A DNA stretch of 48,944 nucleotides from Chloroflexota bacterium (GCA_902812455.1 CADDZH010000029.1:1-48944), one strand, 5' to 3'; positions 14,061 to 22,802 are shown, counted from the stretch's first letter. Made by a program: numbers and translations. The notes: generated by a model not told the origin, from the sequence alone.

Positions 14061-15938
14061 CTGCAAGCTCGACTCGAGCTGGAGGATATCGCTGAAGTTG
14101 GGCGCGCCCCAGCCGGTCACGTAATCCCAGCCGGGTGTGGCATTGTAGAACAGGTTGTTCCCGGCAGTGATATCCGTGTACGGGTGGAAGTTTCCGGGGT
14201 GATTCGCCCAGGTGTAGAACTCCGGCACGCCTCCTATGAGCTTCTTGCCCGCCTGTTGCAGCCCCTGGTCAACCAGCAAGGCACCGGCAGCCCAGATCGG
14301 CGCGGCTGCACTGGTGCCCCCGGAAGCGACCCAGGCCGATTTGTAGTAGATGGCAATATTGGGATAGGCAGCCGCAGCTACATCGGGCACCTGGCGGTCG
14401 CCATTGGGTGCCTTTACAGCCTGTGCTCCTATCCCGGGCTGAATCGTCACAGGAGGAAAGGCACTATTGCCATCATACTGCGTGGTTGTACCTGTTCCAA
14501 CCTGCCAGCTCGGCTTCTTGAAATCCGCGTTCTGGCTTACACCGCCACCGCTGCCCCATTCATTGTGGCACGCCAGCAATCCATCATTCTCTCCCCATGC
14601 CGTTTCGCTCGTGCGCACGCCGCTACTGGTGGTCTCGAGATGCGTTCCTCCAACAGCTATGGCATAGAGAGCGCTGCCCGGAAACGAGACAACCGCCACA
14701 CCCTGCATGCGCTCGCCAAAGGCTCCGCAGTCGCCGCTGCTGATGAAAACCGAAATTCCCTCGGCTGCCAGTATCTCCAGGCTCCTGTTAATAGCCGCCA
14801 TCTCGCTCTGGCTAAATGAGTCCTCATACGTGCCATAGCTTACGCTTAAGACCTGCACTTTGTGATCGGAAGCAACGCGGTTGAAGACATCCAGTAAGGC
14901 CTGGGCGAAAGAGGTGTTCGAGGTATCGGCCTGGTAATCGAAGATCTGGGCTTTTGGAGCAAGCCCGGCAATCAGCTCGAGATCCATCACTGCCTCGCCT
15001 TCACCCGAACCTGAAGCAAGATTACCATCGACATTGATATTCTGAATATTGGGGGCCGGAATACCAACGCACGCAGCGTAGTTGGCTACGTCCTGCGGAC
15101 TATATGGATCGCCGAACTCGGCGACCGCAATCGTCATCCCCTGTCCCTGCAATCCCTGCTGGTACAACTGGCTGATCTGGTAGGCGGCAGCAAGCTGATT
15201 GCGCGTCAGCGTTTGATTCGCCCCGTAATTGCTGCAATCACCGGCCAGCGCTGCGCTGTTCCCACGCGCTACCATGCCCGGCAGCGAGCCAAACGGTGGC
15301 TTGAATACCGGTAGAGCAAAGTTATCCAGGCCAACCACCGAGGAAACAAGCGAGGCGATTGGATTGGGCAGCGTTGGCTCTCCTTGTGGCAAGAAGAAGG
15401 TATGACCGCTTACCGTAAAGCTCTTTAATGTAACATTGAGCGTATGCTCGATGGTGGCAACCGTGGCATGGACTTTGATCGAGGAGTGCAGCGCATCGGT
15501 CGCGTCAATCGTATAGCCGTTCTGTGTTAGCCAGCTTATCACCTGTTGCTGCTGGCTATCAGAAACGGCATAGCGCTGCGCAATCTGGTCAGGCGTCAGA
15601 AACTGGTGAAACGTCGATGAGCCAGGAGTGTACATCTGTAGAACATCCTGCGCCATTGCTCCATCATTGTAGGCGAGATTAAATGTCAATGGCTTGACTT
15701 CATTCTGTGGCAGCGGTGTGCCAGCAGGAAGCTTGCCCGTGCCCTTGGGCTGGCCGGCTACCGGGTGCGACGACGGATTGCCAGAAGTAGTTGTCGCCCC
15801 GGCTGTTGCATTTTTCGAGCCGTTGCTTTTCGATGGCCCGGTCGATGATGCGCATGCGCTCACCACCAGGCCGATCAGCAATACACTCAGCACGAACTGC
15901 AGAGAAATCCAGGGCGCTTTTTTGCCTTGCTTTTTCAC
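14055..15938 (-). CDS. Secreted lipoprotein sedolisin-type serine-carboxyl protease (S53, kumamolisin-like)
   Basis: The product has 627 residues. A lipoprotein signal ends in LVVSAC (lipid-modified C29), then a Ser/Gly/Thr-rich spacer. Residues about 75-215 are a pro-kumamolisin activation domain (TFHQFLTPDQIAQRYA, FTVSGHTFFLPQGEPTLP). The peptidase domain has the full S53 set: E315 and D319 in GEGEAVMDLE, the oxyanion D403 in SSGDCGAFG, and the nucleophile S543 in ASGGTSAAAP; the C-terminal YTDITAGNN and PGWDYVTGWGAPN blocks form the Ca2+ site. It should be anchored outside the membrane, self-activate at acid pH and degrade proteins. The start is GTG 15938 with GGAGGG six bases before it. 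Monocistronic. Confidence 0.95.
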   Translation of the reverse strand: MKKQGKKAPWISLQFVLSVLLIGLVVSACASSTGPSKSNGSKNATAGATTTSGNPSSHPVAGQPKGTGKLPAGTPLPQNEVKPLTFNLAYNDGAMAQDVLQMYTPGSSTFHQFLTPDQIAQRYAVSDSQQQQVISWLTQNGYTIDATDALHSSIKVHATVATIEHTLNVTLKSFTVSGHTFFLPQGEPTLPNPIASLVSSVVGLDNFALPVFKPPFGSLPGMVARGNSAALAGDCSNYGANQTLTRNQLAAAYQISQLYQQGLQGQGMTIAVAEFGDPYSPQDVANYAACVGIPAPNIQNINVDGNLASGSGEGEAVMDLELIAGLAPKAQIFDYQADTSNTSFAQALLDVFNRVASDHKVQVLSVSYGTYEDSFSQSEMAAINRSLEILAAEGISVFISSGDCGAFGERMQGVAVVSFPGSALYAIAVGGTHLETTSSGVRTSETAWGENDGLLACHNEWGSGGGVSQNADFKKPSWQVGTGTTTQYDGNSAFPPVTIQPGIGAQAVKAPNGDRQVPDVAAAAYPNIAIYYKSAWVASGGTSAAAPIWAAGALLVDQGLQQAGKKLIGGVPEFYTWANHPGNFHPYTDITAGNNLFYNATPGWDYVTGWGAPNFSDILQLESSLQG

Positions 15939-16004
15939 TCAACCCTCCTTATTTATGAGACTAACAAACTGCAATCAAGGACTTCTACCTCAACCATAGA
16001 TTAT

Positions 16005-16079
16005 CTCTAGTATACCAGGATACACCACCTCTAGTATAGGGGGAAGCAAGGCAAAAAACTGTGAAAAATGCCATTTTTC
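16005..16079. promoter_or_regulatory. Direct repeat and palindrome upstream of the protease gene
   Basis: CTCTAGTATA occurs at 16005-16014 and again at 16029-16038; on the minus strand each reads TATACTAGAG, whose TATACT could be a -10 box for the protease gene. GAAAAATG/CATTTTTC (16063-16070, 16072-16079) is a nearly perfect AT-rich palindrome just upstream, a plausible operator. No -35 box is certain. This lies in the 15939-16738 region, which also holds the ncRNA candidate. Confidence 0.35.
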
Positions 16080-16154
16080 CAATCACAAAAGCATCACAAA
16101 ATGTAAAGCAGAGCTATAAGCAAAAAAATATGCAAAATTCACCCCTTTTTGGGA

Positions 16155-16183
16155 TGGACAATCGCAATTTCCTATGGTATAAT
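16155..16183 (+). promoter_or_regulatory. Strong promoter of the ncRNA candidate
   Basis: TGGACA (16155-16160), a 17-base spacer and TATAAT (16178-16183) differ from the sigma-70 consensus at one position only. Expected start is about 16190. No ribosome binding site or long ORF follows, but a strong terminator does, 200 bases on. Confidence 0.6.
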
Positions 16184-16189
16184 CATCTC

Positions 16190-16430
16190 CAACAACAGGA
16201 GATTTCCAAAAGATAGTTCGTCCAGGCCGAGCACTCTACCTTATGATTGCTCAGGCGTTACATCTGGCTCCTGCTTAGGGCAGGCCAGATGAGGATTGAT
16301 ATATATCGACATGGTTTCAGTCTCATTGGCGTCACCAGTTGCATCGCTGGCAGGCGTTGCGGCTGTTGACAGTGAAATAACATCAACTTAGCACACCAGG
16401 GATAGTGCGGTTTGCCCTGGTGTCTTTTAT
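16190..16430 (+). ncRNA. Candidate structured non-coding RNA, about 240 nt
   Basis: The segment is bounded by a near-consensus promoter and an intrinsic terminator. Between them is a chain of hairpins: a clear one at 16261-16291 with CATCTGG/CCAGATG outer arms and CCTGC/GCAGG inner arms, GAGC/GCTC near 16227-16254, CCAG/CTGG near 16334-16350, and TTGA/TCAA near 16366-16386. No ORF above 26 codons exists on the plus strand. It does not match tmRNA, RNase P, SRP or riboswitch signatures that I can recognise; 6S-like or attenuator RNA remain possible. Bounds are inferred, not observed. Confidence 0.45.
16289..16369 (+). CDS. 26-codon frame inside the ncRNA candidate (possible leader peptide)
   Basis: ATG 16289 starts MRIDIYRHGFSLIGVTSCIA and ends GRRCGC, stop TGA, 23 bases before the terminator. 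The cysteine- and arginine-rich end followed by a terminator is the layout of amino-acid attenuators. Against this, the ribosome site is poor (GGGCAGG) and the gene downstream of the terminator starts 300 bases later. Confidence 0.2.
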   Translation: MRIDIYRHGFSLIGVTSCIAGRRCGC

Positions 16431-16432
16431 TT
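16393..16432 (+). terminator. Intrinsic terminator
   Basis: ACACCAGGG (16393-16401) pairs perfectly with CCCTGGTGT (16415-16423) and is followed by CTTTTATTTTT. It is the strongest terminator in the window. From 16433 to 16738 no confident gene is seen; GAAAGGAGG at 16540-16548 looks like an orphan ribosome site with no start codon at the right distance. Confidence 0.75.
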
Positions 16433-16738
16433 TTGACCAGATTCATCATTATGCGCGCACTGGATGCCGGGCTTATCACTTCATCTTCAAGTTATGAGCC
16501 AGAACGCAGGTTCGCTGGAGGCGAACAGGTCACTTCACACGAAAGGAGGGAAAGCACAGCCGGATAACCTTTTCTTGAGAGCGTTGCTAATTTTTGCAGT
16601 TCACGAGAACAAAAACCAAGACCAGTCGCGCGATTACGTAACGAACATACCGCTTCCTTATGAAGTATAAGCGGAGCGTATTCAGTAACGAGCAAGTGGA
16701 CACGGAGTGGTTGCTACATATTAAGGAGAGTACCGAGC

Positions 16739-17020
16739 ATGAACTCAAGCATGATCAACAAGATCGCAAAAGCCAAGCGTTATGCGGAAGAACCGGAACG
16801 AATTCAGTTTACGCGCTTTGAAGCCACGTTCCGGGGAGAGAACGACACCCACATCACCAAATATGACAATGGTGAGTGGTCATGTACCTGTCGTTTCTTT
16901 CAGGACTGGGGGGATTGCAGCCACACTATGGCCATGCAACGTGTATTGGGCGTCACTATTCCGGCAGCTCACCGGCATGGTATTCCAGCAGGAATAGGTA
17001 CCAGCCCTCTGGTACACTAA
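16739..17020 (+). CDS. Small SWIM zinc-finger protein
   Basis: The product has 93 residues and little besides a SWIM motif: C49-x-C51-x8-C60-x-H62 (SCTCRFFQDWGDCSHTMAMQ). The preceding FEATFRGENDTHITKYDNGE is the beta-hairpin usual before the CxC. SWIM fingers bind DNA or proteins and occur in MuDR transposases, SWI2/SNF2 ATPases and bacterial RQC-like partners; here it is free-standing. AAGGAGAG sits before ATG 16739. A terminator follows at 17092. Presumably cytosolic; its partner is unknown. Confidence 0.8.
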   Translation: MNSSMINKIAKAKRYAEEPERIQFTRFEATFRGENDTHITKYDNGEWSCTCRFFQDWGDCSHTMAMQRVLGVTIPAAHRHGIPAGIGTSPLVH

Positions 17021-17091
17021 CCCGGCCTTCCCATATATGGCTTTGAGGACTCTACCGCGTCTTCTATATAAGCCACCCGAAGCGATATAAA

Positions 17092-17128
17092 GAAGCCCTG
17101 AGCAGCGCACTCAAGGCTTCCTTTTTTA
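17092..17128. terminator. Terminator shared by convergent genes
   Basis: GAAGCCCTGAG (17092-17102) pairs with CTCAAGGCTTC (17110-17120) followed by CTTTTTTATA. It serves the SWIM gene; in reverse it can also end the minus-strand gene stopping at 17135. Confidence 0.7.
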
Positions 17129-17134
17129 TAGCTT

Positions 17135-17725
17135 TTAGTACCCGATGCCGGGCACAAAATGCAAGATAATGATCACAGAAAACATGATGAGCGCCAGGAT
17201 CGCGATGATCACGAGGTCTCGTCGCACATAGGCATAATGTTCAGGAGATATCACAGAGGGAGCCGTTCTGGGCTGGTTCCTCTGTCCGGCCTGACGACGC
17301 TCGGCTAGCCGGCTTGCAGCGCTTCCTTTCGGCGCACTGCTCACCTCTTCCTCTTTCACCGCCTCGCTTACTGCGCTCTTCACGCTTTCAGCTTTTGCAG
17401 CAACGCTGGTTGCTCTGGCGCTGCCGCTCCTCCGGCGCTCGCCTCTTCGTCTTCTCTCAGTAGGGCTGCTGGCGCTATTACTCGTGCTTTCGGTTTCCTG
17501 TGTTACAGGCGCTTCCTCCACAGTTGCCTCAGCAGCTTCACTCGTGGATATGCTATCAACTGTTTCTTCAATGTCTATTTCGTTTTCCCGCTCCTCATGA
17601 ACCTCTCTGGCTTTCGTGGGAGCTTGCGCCTGAGAAACTGGACGTACCAGTTGAATATTTTTTTGCGACTTAGGTTTATTTCGCTGCGCTCCACTGCGTG
17701 CAGCCGAGCTCTTCTTTGGCATCAT
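17135..17725 (-). CDS. Charged tail-anchored membrane protein
   Basis: The product has 196 residues. The first ~160 are low-complexity: a basic N-terminus, a long acidic/serine-threonine stretch (EERENEIDIEETVDSISTSE), an arginine run (ERRRRGERRR) and Ala/Glu/Lys-rich helices. A single transmembrane helix (LVIIAILALIMFSVIIIL) lies at about 171-188, leaving only a few residues outside, so it should be anchored by its C-terminus with the disordered part in the cytosol. Two ATGs (17725, 17722) overlap a GAGGGA site. No family is recognised. It is divergent from the helicase gene, with about 215 bases of shared upstream DNA. Confidence 0.75.
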   Translation of the reverse strand: MMPKKSSAARSGAQRNKPKSQKNIQLVRPVSQAQAPTKAREVHEERENEIDIEETVDSISTSEAAEATVEEAPVTQETESTSNSASSPTERRRRGERRRSGSARATSVAAKAESVKSAVSEAVKEEEVSSAPKGSAASRLAERRQAGQRNQPRTAPSVISPEHYAYVRRDLVIIAILALIMFSVIIILHFVPGIGY

Positions 17726-17943
17726 TCCCTCACTTCTTGCCCGGTAGATTTATAACCTTCTTCGCCTGCTCATTCTCACCCATTCCAGCAAAGCCGGGCG
17801 TAATATCACATCGAGGGTATTATACATGAATGTGTCCATTCCGTCGAGAGCCAATTTTAACAGATTCAGGCTACTATCCTTGACGAATATCTGTTCTTCA
17901 CATACACTTCCCATAAGAGTACCGGGAGAGCGGAGCGTTTTTG

Positions 17944-20900
17944 ATGGCAAGCCCTACAGAGCAACAGCAGAGCGAGAGCACAAAACAAGATTGTTTTTTA
18001 TGTACCCTCGATCGCCATCCCTGCGCTACGCAACAACTCAGAGGCCGCATCGTCGCCGCCTACGAGCGGCCCATCAATGGCGAATTGCTTCCTTTCGTCA
18101 CCATTGATCTCGGAGGCTCGCTCGCTTCCATTGGCCTCACGCGCTACTATCGCAGCCTGATCAAAGAGCTAATCGCCATCGATGCAAGAAGGCATCATCT
18201 CAGTCTCCATGTCTACCATCTCCCTGCGCCACCTTCAGCCGGTGAGCATACCAACCGGCCACTTCTGCGTTATGAGGCCAATCCATATACCCTCGCCGTC
18301 GTAGAGCCTGATGTCCTCCTCAACATCACCGATCTTAGCTACGCCGAGTACTGCTCTCGCCAGTACCTGCTCCAGCGCCTTATTTCCTCACCACCCTCGG
18401 CAGCCTCGATACGCGGCAATCTCGTCCATTACTGCTTTAAAGAGTTGCTTAAAGAACATGATCGCGGCAAGCTCATGAATGCCCAGGCAGCGCAGGGACA
18501 AGAAACACCGCTTGCTATCCTGCAGCGCCACTTTGAGCAGGCGCTTGAACAGAATCGCATCGATCTCGAACTTGCCAGCGTTTCAGTTGAAGCAATACGG
18601 GCCGATGTCGCTCCCCACCTCGAGAGCATCGCTACCTGGTTCCAGAACCAGAGCGCGACCCTGTGGGATATGCCTGCTGTATATGAAGAGCAGGATCAGG
18701 ATGGAGCAACACATCAATCACCTGGCGGGAACCAGGTGCGCGCCGAGACATTTCTCCTCGCTCCAGAAATTGGGCTGAGGGGACGCCTCGACCTGTTCTG
18801 GCAGCAAAGTGGTCGCCAGCGTTTCCTCGAATTGAAGACGGGTGGCGGTTCGGAACTGCCAAAATCCAGGCACCGTAACCAGGTACTCGGCTATCATGCG
18901 CAATTAACCGTGCGCCGTGACCCCAGAATGAAAAAGGCTCTGGCAACGCTGCTCTATAGTGGTACCCCGGCAGAAGCTCAGGCCTATGGCGTTCCCTTTG
19001 ATGTGAGGAATCTGCAGCGCGTCAACGAAATGCGCAACCTGCTCGTTCTCAGCCACGTGACAGGCATACCACCTGCGCCACCAGGGCCATCACGCTGCGC
19101 AAAATGCGCCATGCTCAACCAATGCCTGCAAGTTTCAGATTTGCTTGGCTGGCAACCACCGGAGCCTGCTGAAGGCGTCGAAGAGCAGTATACGGCGCCC
19201 GTGCTCACAGCAGAAGATCGCGCCTTCTTTGCGAAGTTTTATCACCTCTTGCAGCTTGAGGGACGCGAAAGCGAACGGCAGATGGCCCTGCTCTGGCAAG
19301 AAGATGCAGAGGCGCGCCTGAGCCGGGGAGCAGCCATTAAGGATTTGACGCTGCTGAAACAGGAAGCCAATGGAAAAGGCGAATGGCTCCTCACCTTCGC
19401 CTGCGATAATCAATCAGAGTTGCGCGAGGGCGACGAAATCCTGATTAGCGATGGCGATCCGGTGACAGGTAGCGTGGTGACAGGCACAATCACGGAGATC
19501 GGCGCAGCCCAGGTCACCGTCTGGGTACCCGAGTTGATCGCCAACCCCCGGCTGATCGATAAGTATGAAACCAACCAGGTACATACCCGCACCCTGCAAA
19601 ACCTCTATCGCTGGCTGCACGTCGATCCACACTTGCGCGACCTGGTATCAGGCAAACTCCGGCCTCGATTTACAACAGCTACAGTGCCACACCGAGCAGA
19701 TTTCAACGATGAGCAGAATCTCGCTGTCGTGCGCGCCCTACAAATGCAGGATTACCTGCTTATCCAGGGACCTCCGGGCACCGGGAAAACGAGTGTCATT
19801 GCTGAGATCGTCAAACGGCTATGCCGGCAGGGACAACGCGTCCTGCTCGCCGCCTTCACCAACCAGGCCGTTGACAACATGCTCAAACGCCTTGACATGG
19901 AGGACTTTCACGATTACATTCGCCTGGGGCACGAGCGCAACGTCCACGATGACATACAAAAGCATCTCCTCAAGCACTTTGTAGGGGCGCAATTTAATGA
20001 GGGGCGCGAGCAATCGGGCCACAATGGGCGCAAGGAATTGGATACCAGCGAGCAGGAGTGCAAGGAATTGGATCCCGATGAGGGTAGGCGCATCGTCAAT
20101 CAGGGGCGCGATAAATCGGGGTCCCTCGATAAATCGGGGACCTACAGAGATATAGGGGAGATTCTAAGGAGCACGCCCGTTATTGCTTCAACCACTGCGA
20201 CATGGTCGTCCAACACCTATGATCTGCAGATCACAAACAATGGAGAAACGAACCATCATGATCTGCCCTTGCAGTTCGATGTGGCTATCATCGACGAAGC
20301 CAGCCAGTTGACCATCCCTGCCATCCTGGGTGCCTTGCGCTTTGCGCAGCGTTTTATCCTCGTCGGTGATGAGAAGCAGCTTCCCCCGCTGGTGCTGAGC
20401 AAAGAAGCCGCCGAGCAGGGCCTATCGGACTCCCTCTTCAGCTATCTGAAGCGTATGGATGATGGCTATAGGAAACATCATCCCCAAGAGGCTCCTGCCT
20501 GCGTCTCCCTCACAACGCAGTACCGGATGAATAAATGGATCAGTAACTTCGCCTCGAAAGTCTTTTATGAAGGGAAGTTAGAAGCTGCGCCCAGCATTGC
20601 CAGGCGCGTGCTGGAATGGTCACCGGCTGGCCGGAGGCCGGGAATAGGCGCGATCAATAGGAGTTCCACGATCAATCGGGGTTCCACGATAAATCGGGAA
20701 CCTACAAGGCCTTTAGAGAACCCTGCCATCATTCAGGCGCTGCAGCCGGCATATCCGCTGGTATTCCTGGATGTGACTCCCGCAATAAGCCAGCGCATGG
20801 CCAAATCCAGTGATGCCGAGGCACGAGCAGTGCGTGACATTGTAAGGGGCCTGCTCATTTGCGGCATCGAGCAGAAGGATATCGGCATTATCGCGCCGTA

Positions 20901-21252
20901 CCGGGCACAGGTTGCCAATATTCGCCGCCATCTCTTGAGCGATGATCTTGAAAGCGGCTGGCAAGGCCTTTCTCCCGATACGCCCATGAGCATCGATACG
21001 GTTGATCGCTTCCAGGGCGGTGAGCGCATGGTTATCATCATCTCCTTTGCCACCTCCCAGGCTCCCGAAGCCCAGAGTCAGTTGCGGGAGTTCCTCACCA
21101 ATCCCAATCGCCTTAACGTTGCCCTGACTCGCGCTCAGCGCAAGCTCATCCTGGTTGGCTGCGCTGCTGCCCTGCGCGAGTTGCCTTATTTTGGGCGCCT
21201 GCTGGCCTACTGCGAGAGTATGAAAACGGTTTTTGCGTATTATATAGGGTAG
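17944..21252 (+). CDS. Dna2-like nuclease-helicase (Cas4/RecB-type Fe-S nuclease plus SF1 helicase)
   Basis: The product has 1102 residues. The nuclease half has C137 (EYCSRQYLLQ), IRGNLVHYCFKELL, GRLDLFW, FLELKTG and NQVLGYHAQL, then C385-x2-C388-x5-C394: the complete four-cysteine Fe-S set and PD-(D/E)XK residues of Dna2/Cas4. The helicase half has Walker A GPPGTGKTS (609-617), AFTNQAVDNML (motif Ia), VAIIDEASQ (Walker B), VGDEKQLPPLV (III), LTTQYRMN (IV), TVDRFQGGE (V) and NVALTRAQRKL (VI). It should cut and unwind DNA ends or flaps. Two segments, about residues 680-734 and 902-921, are made of REP repeat DNA and lie outside the motifs. It is alone; no Cas genes are near. Start ATG 17944 follows GGGAG. 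Confidence 0.92.
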   Translation: MASPTEQQQSESTKQDCFLCTLDRHPCATQQLRGRIVAAYERPINGELLPFVTIDLGGSLASIGLTRYYRSLIKELIAIDARRHHLSLHVYHLPAPPSAGEHTNRPLLRYEANPYTLAVVEPDVLLNITDLSYAEYCSRQYLLQRLISSPPSAASIRGNLVHYCFKELLKEHDRGKLMNAQAAQGQETPLAILQRHFEQALEQNRIDLELASVSVEAIRADVAPHLESIATWFQNQSATLWDMPAVYEEQDQDGATHQSPGGNQVRAETFLLAPEIGLRGRLDLFWQQSGRQRFLELKTGGGSELPKSRHRNQVLGYHAQLTVRRDPRMKKALATLLYSGTPAEAQAYGVPFDVRNLQRVNEMRNLLVLSHVTGIPPAPPGPSRCAKCAMLNQCLQVSDLLGWQPPEPAEGVEEQYTAPVLTAEDRAFFAKFYHLLQLEGRESERQMALLWQEDAEARLSRGAAIKDLTLLKQEANGKGEWLLTFACDNQSELREGDEILISDGDPVTGSVVTGTITEIGAAQVTVWVPELIANPRLIDKYETNQVHTRTLQNLYRWLHVDPHLRDLVSGKLRPRFTTATVPHRADFNDEQNLAVVRALQMQDYLLIQGPPGTGKTSVIAEIVKRLCRQGQRVLLAAFTNQAVDNMLKRLDMEDFHDYIRLGHERNVHDDIQKHLLKHFVGAQFNEGREQSGHNGRKELDTSEQECKELDPDEGRRIVNQGRDKSGSLDKSGTYRDIGEILRSTPVIASTTATWSSNTYDLQITNNGETNHHDLPLQFDVAIIDEASQLTIPAILGALRFAQRFILVGDEKQLPPLVLSKEAAEQGLSDSLFSYLKRMDDGYRKHHPQEAPACVSLTTQYRMNKWISNFASKVFYEGKLEAAPSIARRVLEWSPAGRRPGIGAINRSSTINRGSTINREPTRPLENPAIIQALQPAYPLVFLDVTPAISQRMAKSSDAEARAVRDIVRGLLICGIEQKDIGIIAPYRAQVANIRRHLLSDDLESGWQGLSPDTPMSIDTVDRFQGGERMVIIISFATSQAPEAQSQLREFLTNPNRLNVALTRAQRKLILVGCAAALRELPYFGRLLAYCESMKTVFAYYIG
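19981..20145. repeat. Family A REP cluster inside the helicase gene, in frame
   Basis: The segment begins GTAGGGGCGCAATTTAATG and ends with two inverted units, GGGCGCGATAAATCGGGGTC and CTCGATAAATCGGGGACCTAC. It also contains the 13-mer CAAGGAATTGGAT twice with a 30-base period (20031-20043, 20061-20073). It adds no stop codon and is translated as a polar stretch including GRDKSGSLDKSGTYRD between helicase motifs Ia and II. Confidence 0.75.
20647..20705 (-). repeat. Three tandem REP half-units inside the helicase gene, in frame
   Basis: CGATCAATAGGAGTTCCA, CGATCAATCGGGGTTCCA and CGATAAATCGGGAACCTAC follow each other at 18-base spacing and encode the tandem peptide INRSST-INRGST-INREPT. The spacing is a multiple of three, so the frame is kept. 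Confidence 0.85.
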
Positions 21253-21262
21253 GGTTTTTCTG

Positions 21263-21295
21263 GCGGGCGCAATGAATCGGGTCCATACGGAGGTG
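21263..21295 (-). repeat. Family A REP abutting the ribosome site of the first propeller gene
   Basis: GCGGGCGCAATGAATCGGGT then CCATAC (to 21288) is an inverted family A unit, and GGAGGTG (21289-21295), the ribosome site for ATG 21304, begins at its edge. Confidence 0.65.
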
Positions 21296-21303
21296 CAGGC
21301 TAT

Positions 21304-22653
21304 ATGAACAAGGGCGATGAGCAGCTTGCAGTTCGTTCTTCCATGCGTAGACGGCGTTTCTGGCTCTGGATAATCCTGCCTATCCTTGTAGTTATCCTTG
21401 TTATAGGGGCAGTGATAGCTTTTTTTGCATTTCCTACCTTTCATATTGCAAACCCGGCAGCATCTACTTCGTCCTCATCTACAGCGGCGGGATGGAGGGT
21501 GATTCCCGGCCCAAACCCTGGCGGCTCTCAAAATGGGCTGAACGCCGTTGCTGCTATCTCAGCAAACGATATCTGGGCCGTGGGGACGTTCTCCAGGAGC
21601 AACAATAGCAACGGCAGCCAGGCGTTGATCGCCCACTGGAATGGCAAACAATGGAGCAGCGTCCCCAGCCCGAACTCTCAGTTGGCTTTGAACATTCTGA
21701 ACGGGGTAGCTGCTGTCTCACCTGATAGCGTATGGGCCGTGGGATACGATACGGACAGCAGTCCCAGCCCTGGGACATTCCCCGCCGGTACTCATACCTT
21801 GATCGAGCACTGGAACGGGAGCCAATGGAGTATTGTTCCCAGCCCAGATCCTGGATTAACCCTGGACATCTTGAACGGGGTAACGGCAGTCTCGTCCAAT
21901 GATGTCTGGGCCATAGGCTACTTCTCGAGCAGTCCTATCAATCCCAATACGCCCGCTAGTATTCATGCCTTGATCGAGCACTGGAACGGCACACAATGGA
22001 GTGTCGTCCCGAGCCCGGGCACCGGAACGATTCAGAATATGCTCAATGCCGTAGCGGCCATCTCAGCAAGCGATATCTGGGCCGCCGGAGCCTTTTGCTG
22101 TATCGACAACCAGCCGGGAGCTCAACCATTGATCGAGCACTGGAATGGCGCCAGGTGGAGTATCATTCAAAGTCCCAATCCTGGCTGGCCTCAGAGCATC
22201 CTGAACGGACTGGCCGCACTCTCAGCAGATGATATCTGGGCCGTAGGAGCCTCTTATCGCAGCAGCATGTATCCCGACCTGACGCTGGCCGAGCACTGGG
22301 ATGGGACGAAATGGAGTATCATTCCTACCCCTAACAACGCTACAGCGAACAACAATGGCCTTGCAGGAGTAACGGCCATCGCGACAAGCGATGTCTGGGC
22401 AGTAGGATACTCTCCGAATACTTATCCTGTGCAGGGTCAGACGCTGATCGAGCACTGGAATGGTAAGCAGTGGAACATTGTCGGGAGTCCAAGCCCTGCA
22501 CAGACGAGCAATAACTATCTTATTAGCGTGACACACATCCCACATTCCAGTACTGTCTGGTCGGTAGGGTATGAAGGCTACAACAGCGATGAGGGGTACA
22601 GCAATTATCCCTTCACGCCTGTACAGGCGCTCATCGAGGTGCGGGGGCTGTAA
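21304..22653 (+). CDS. Membrane-anchored seven-bladed beta-propeller protein (paralogue 1)
   Basis: The product has 449 residues. A short basic cytosolic N-terminus (RRRR) precedes one membrane helix (about 22-46) and a Ser/Thr spacer; the rest is outside. Seven repeats of about 55 residues carry the motif 'G(V/L)(A/T)A(I/V)S..D(I/V)WAVG' followed by 'LIEHWNG..WS.V.SP'. The count of the WAVG motif is seven and the last strand (ALIEVRGL) can close the ring with the first (WRVIPGPNP). No catalytic motif is visible, so binding of protein or glycan is the likely role. It is paralogous to the next gene. Confidence 0.85.
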   Translation: MNKGDEQLAVRSSMRRRRFWLWIILPILVVILVIGAVIAFFAFPTFHIANPAASTSSSSTAAGWRVIPGPNPGGSQNGLNAVAAISANDIWAVGTFSRSNNSNGSQALIAHWNGKQWSSVPSPNSQLALNILNGVAAVSPDSVWAVGYDTDSSPSPGTFPAGTHTLIEHWNGSQWSIVPSPDPGLTLDILNGVTAVSSNDVWAIGYFSSSPINPNTPASIHALIEHWNGTQWSVVPSPGTGTIQNMLNAVAAISASDIWAAGAFCCIDNQPGAQPLIEHWNGARWSIIQSPNPGWPQSILNGLAALSADDIWAVGASYRSSMYPDLTLAEHWDGTKWSIIPTPNNATANNNGLAGVTAIATSDVWAVGYSPNTYPVQGQTLIEHWNGKQWNIVGSPSPAQTSNNYLISVTHIPHSSTVWSVGYEGYNSDEGYSNYPFTPVQALIEVRGL

Positions 22654-22696
22654 CTAGATGCCGAGCGAGTGAGCCGTAGCCCCCAATGCCTACCCA

Positions 22697-22766
22697 TGTC
22701 ATGCTGAGCGAAGGGGAAGCATCTAATGCCGATCAACAGAGATCCTTCGCTTCGCGAAGGATGACA
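22697..22766. repeat. Family B inverted repeat
   Basis: TGTCATGCTGAGCGAAGGGG at the left and CTTCGCGAAGGATGACA at the right. Its centre (CATCTAATGCCGATC) matches the other copies. Confidence 0.75.
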
Positions 22767-22802
22767 TGGATGGGTGATTGTGTTCATCTTCACAACCGGT
22801 GC

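Noticed and set aside
14052..14819. Long plus-strand frame opposite the S53 protease gene
   Set aside because: Shadow of a gene with a full set of catalytic residues.
16660..16821. 53-codon frame overlapping the SWIM gene start
   Set aside because: No ribosome site; the SWIM frame has one and a motif. Kept only as a remote possibility.
17944..19200. Nuclease half as part of a CRISPR-Cas adaptation module (Cas4)
   Set aside because: It is fused to a helicase and has no cas1, cas2 or array nearby; Dna2-type is the better reading.
20713..21444. 243-residue minus-strand frame opposite the helicase and propeller starts
   Set aside because: Spans two genes antisense with no ribosome site or domain.
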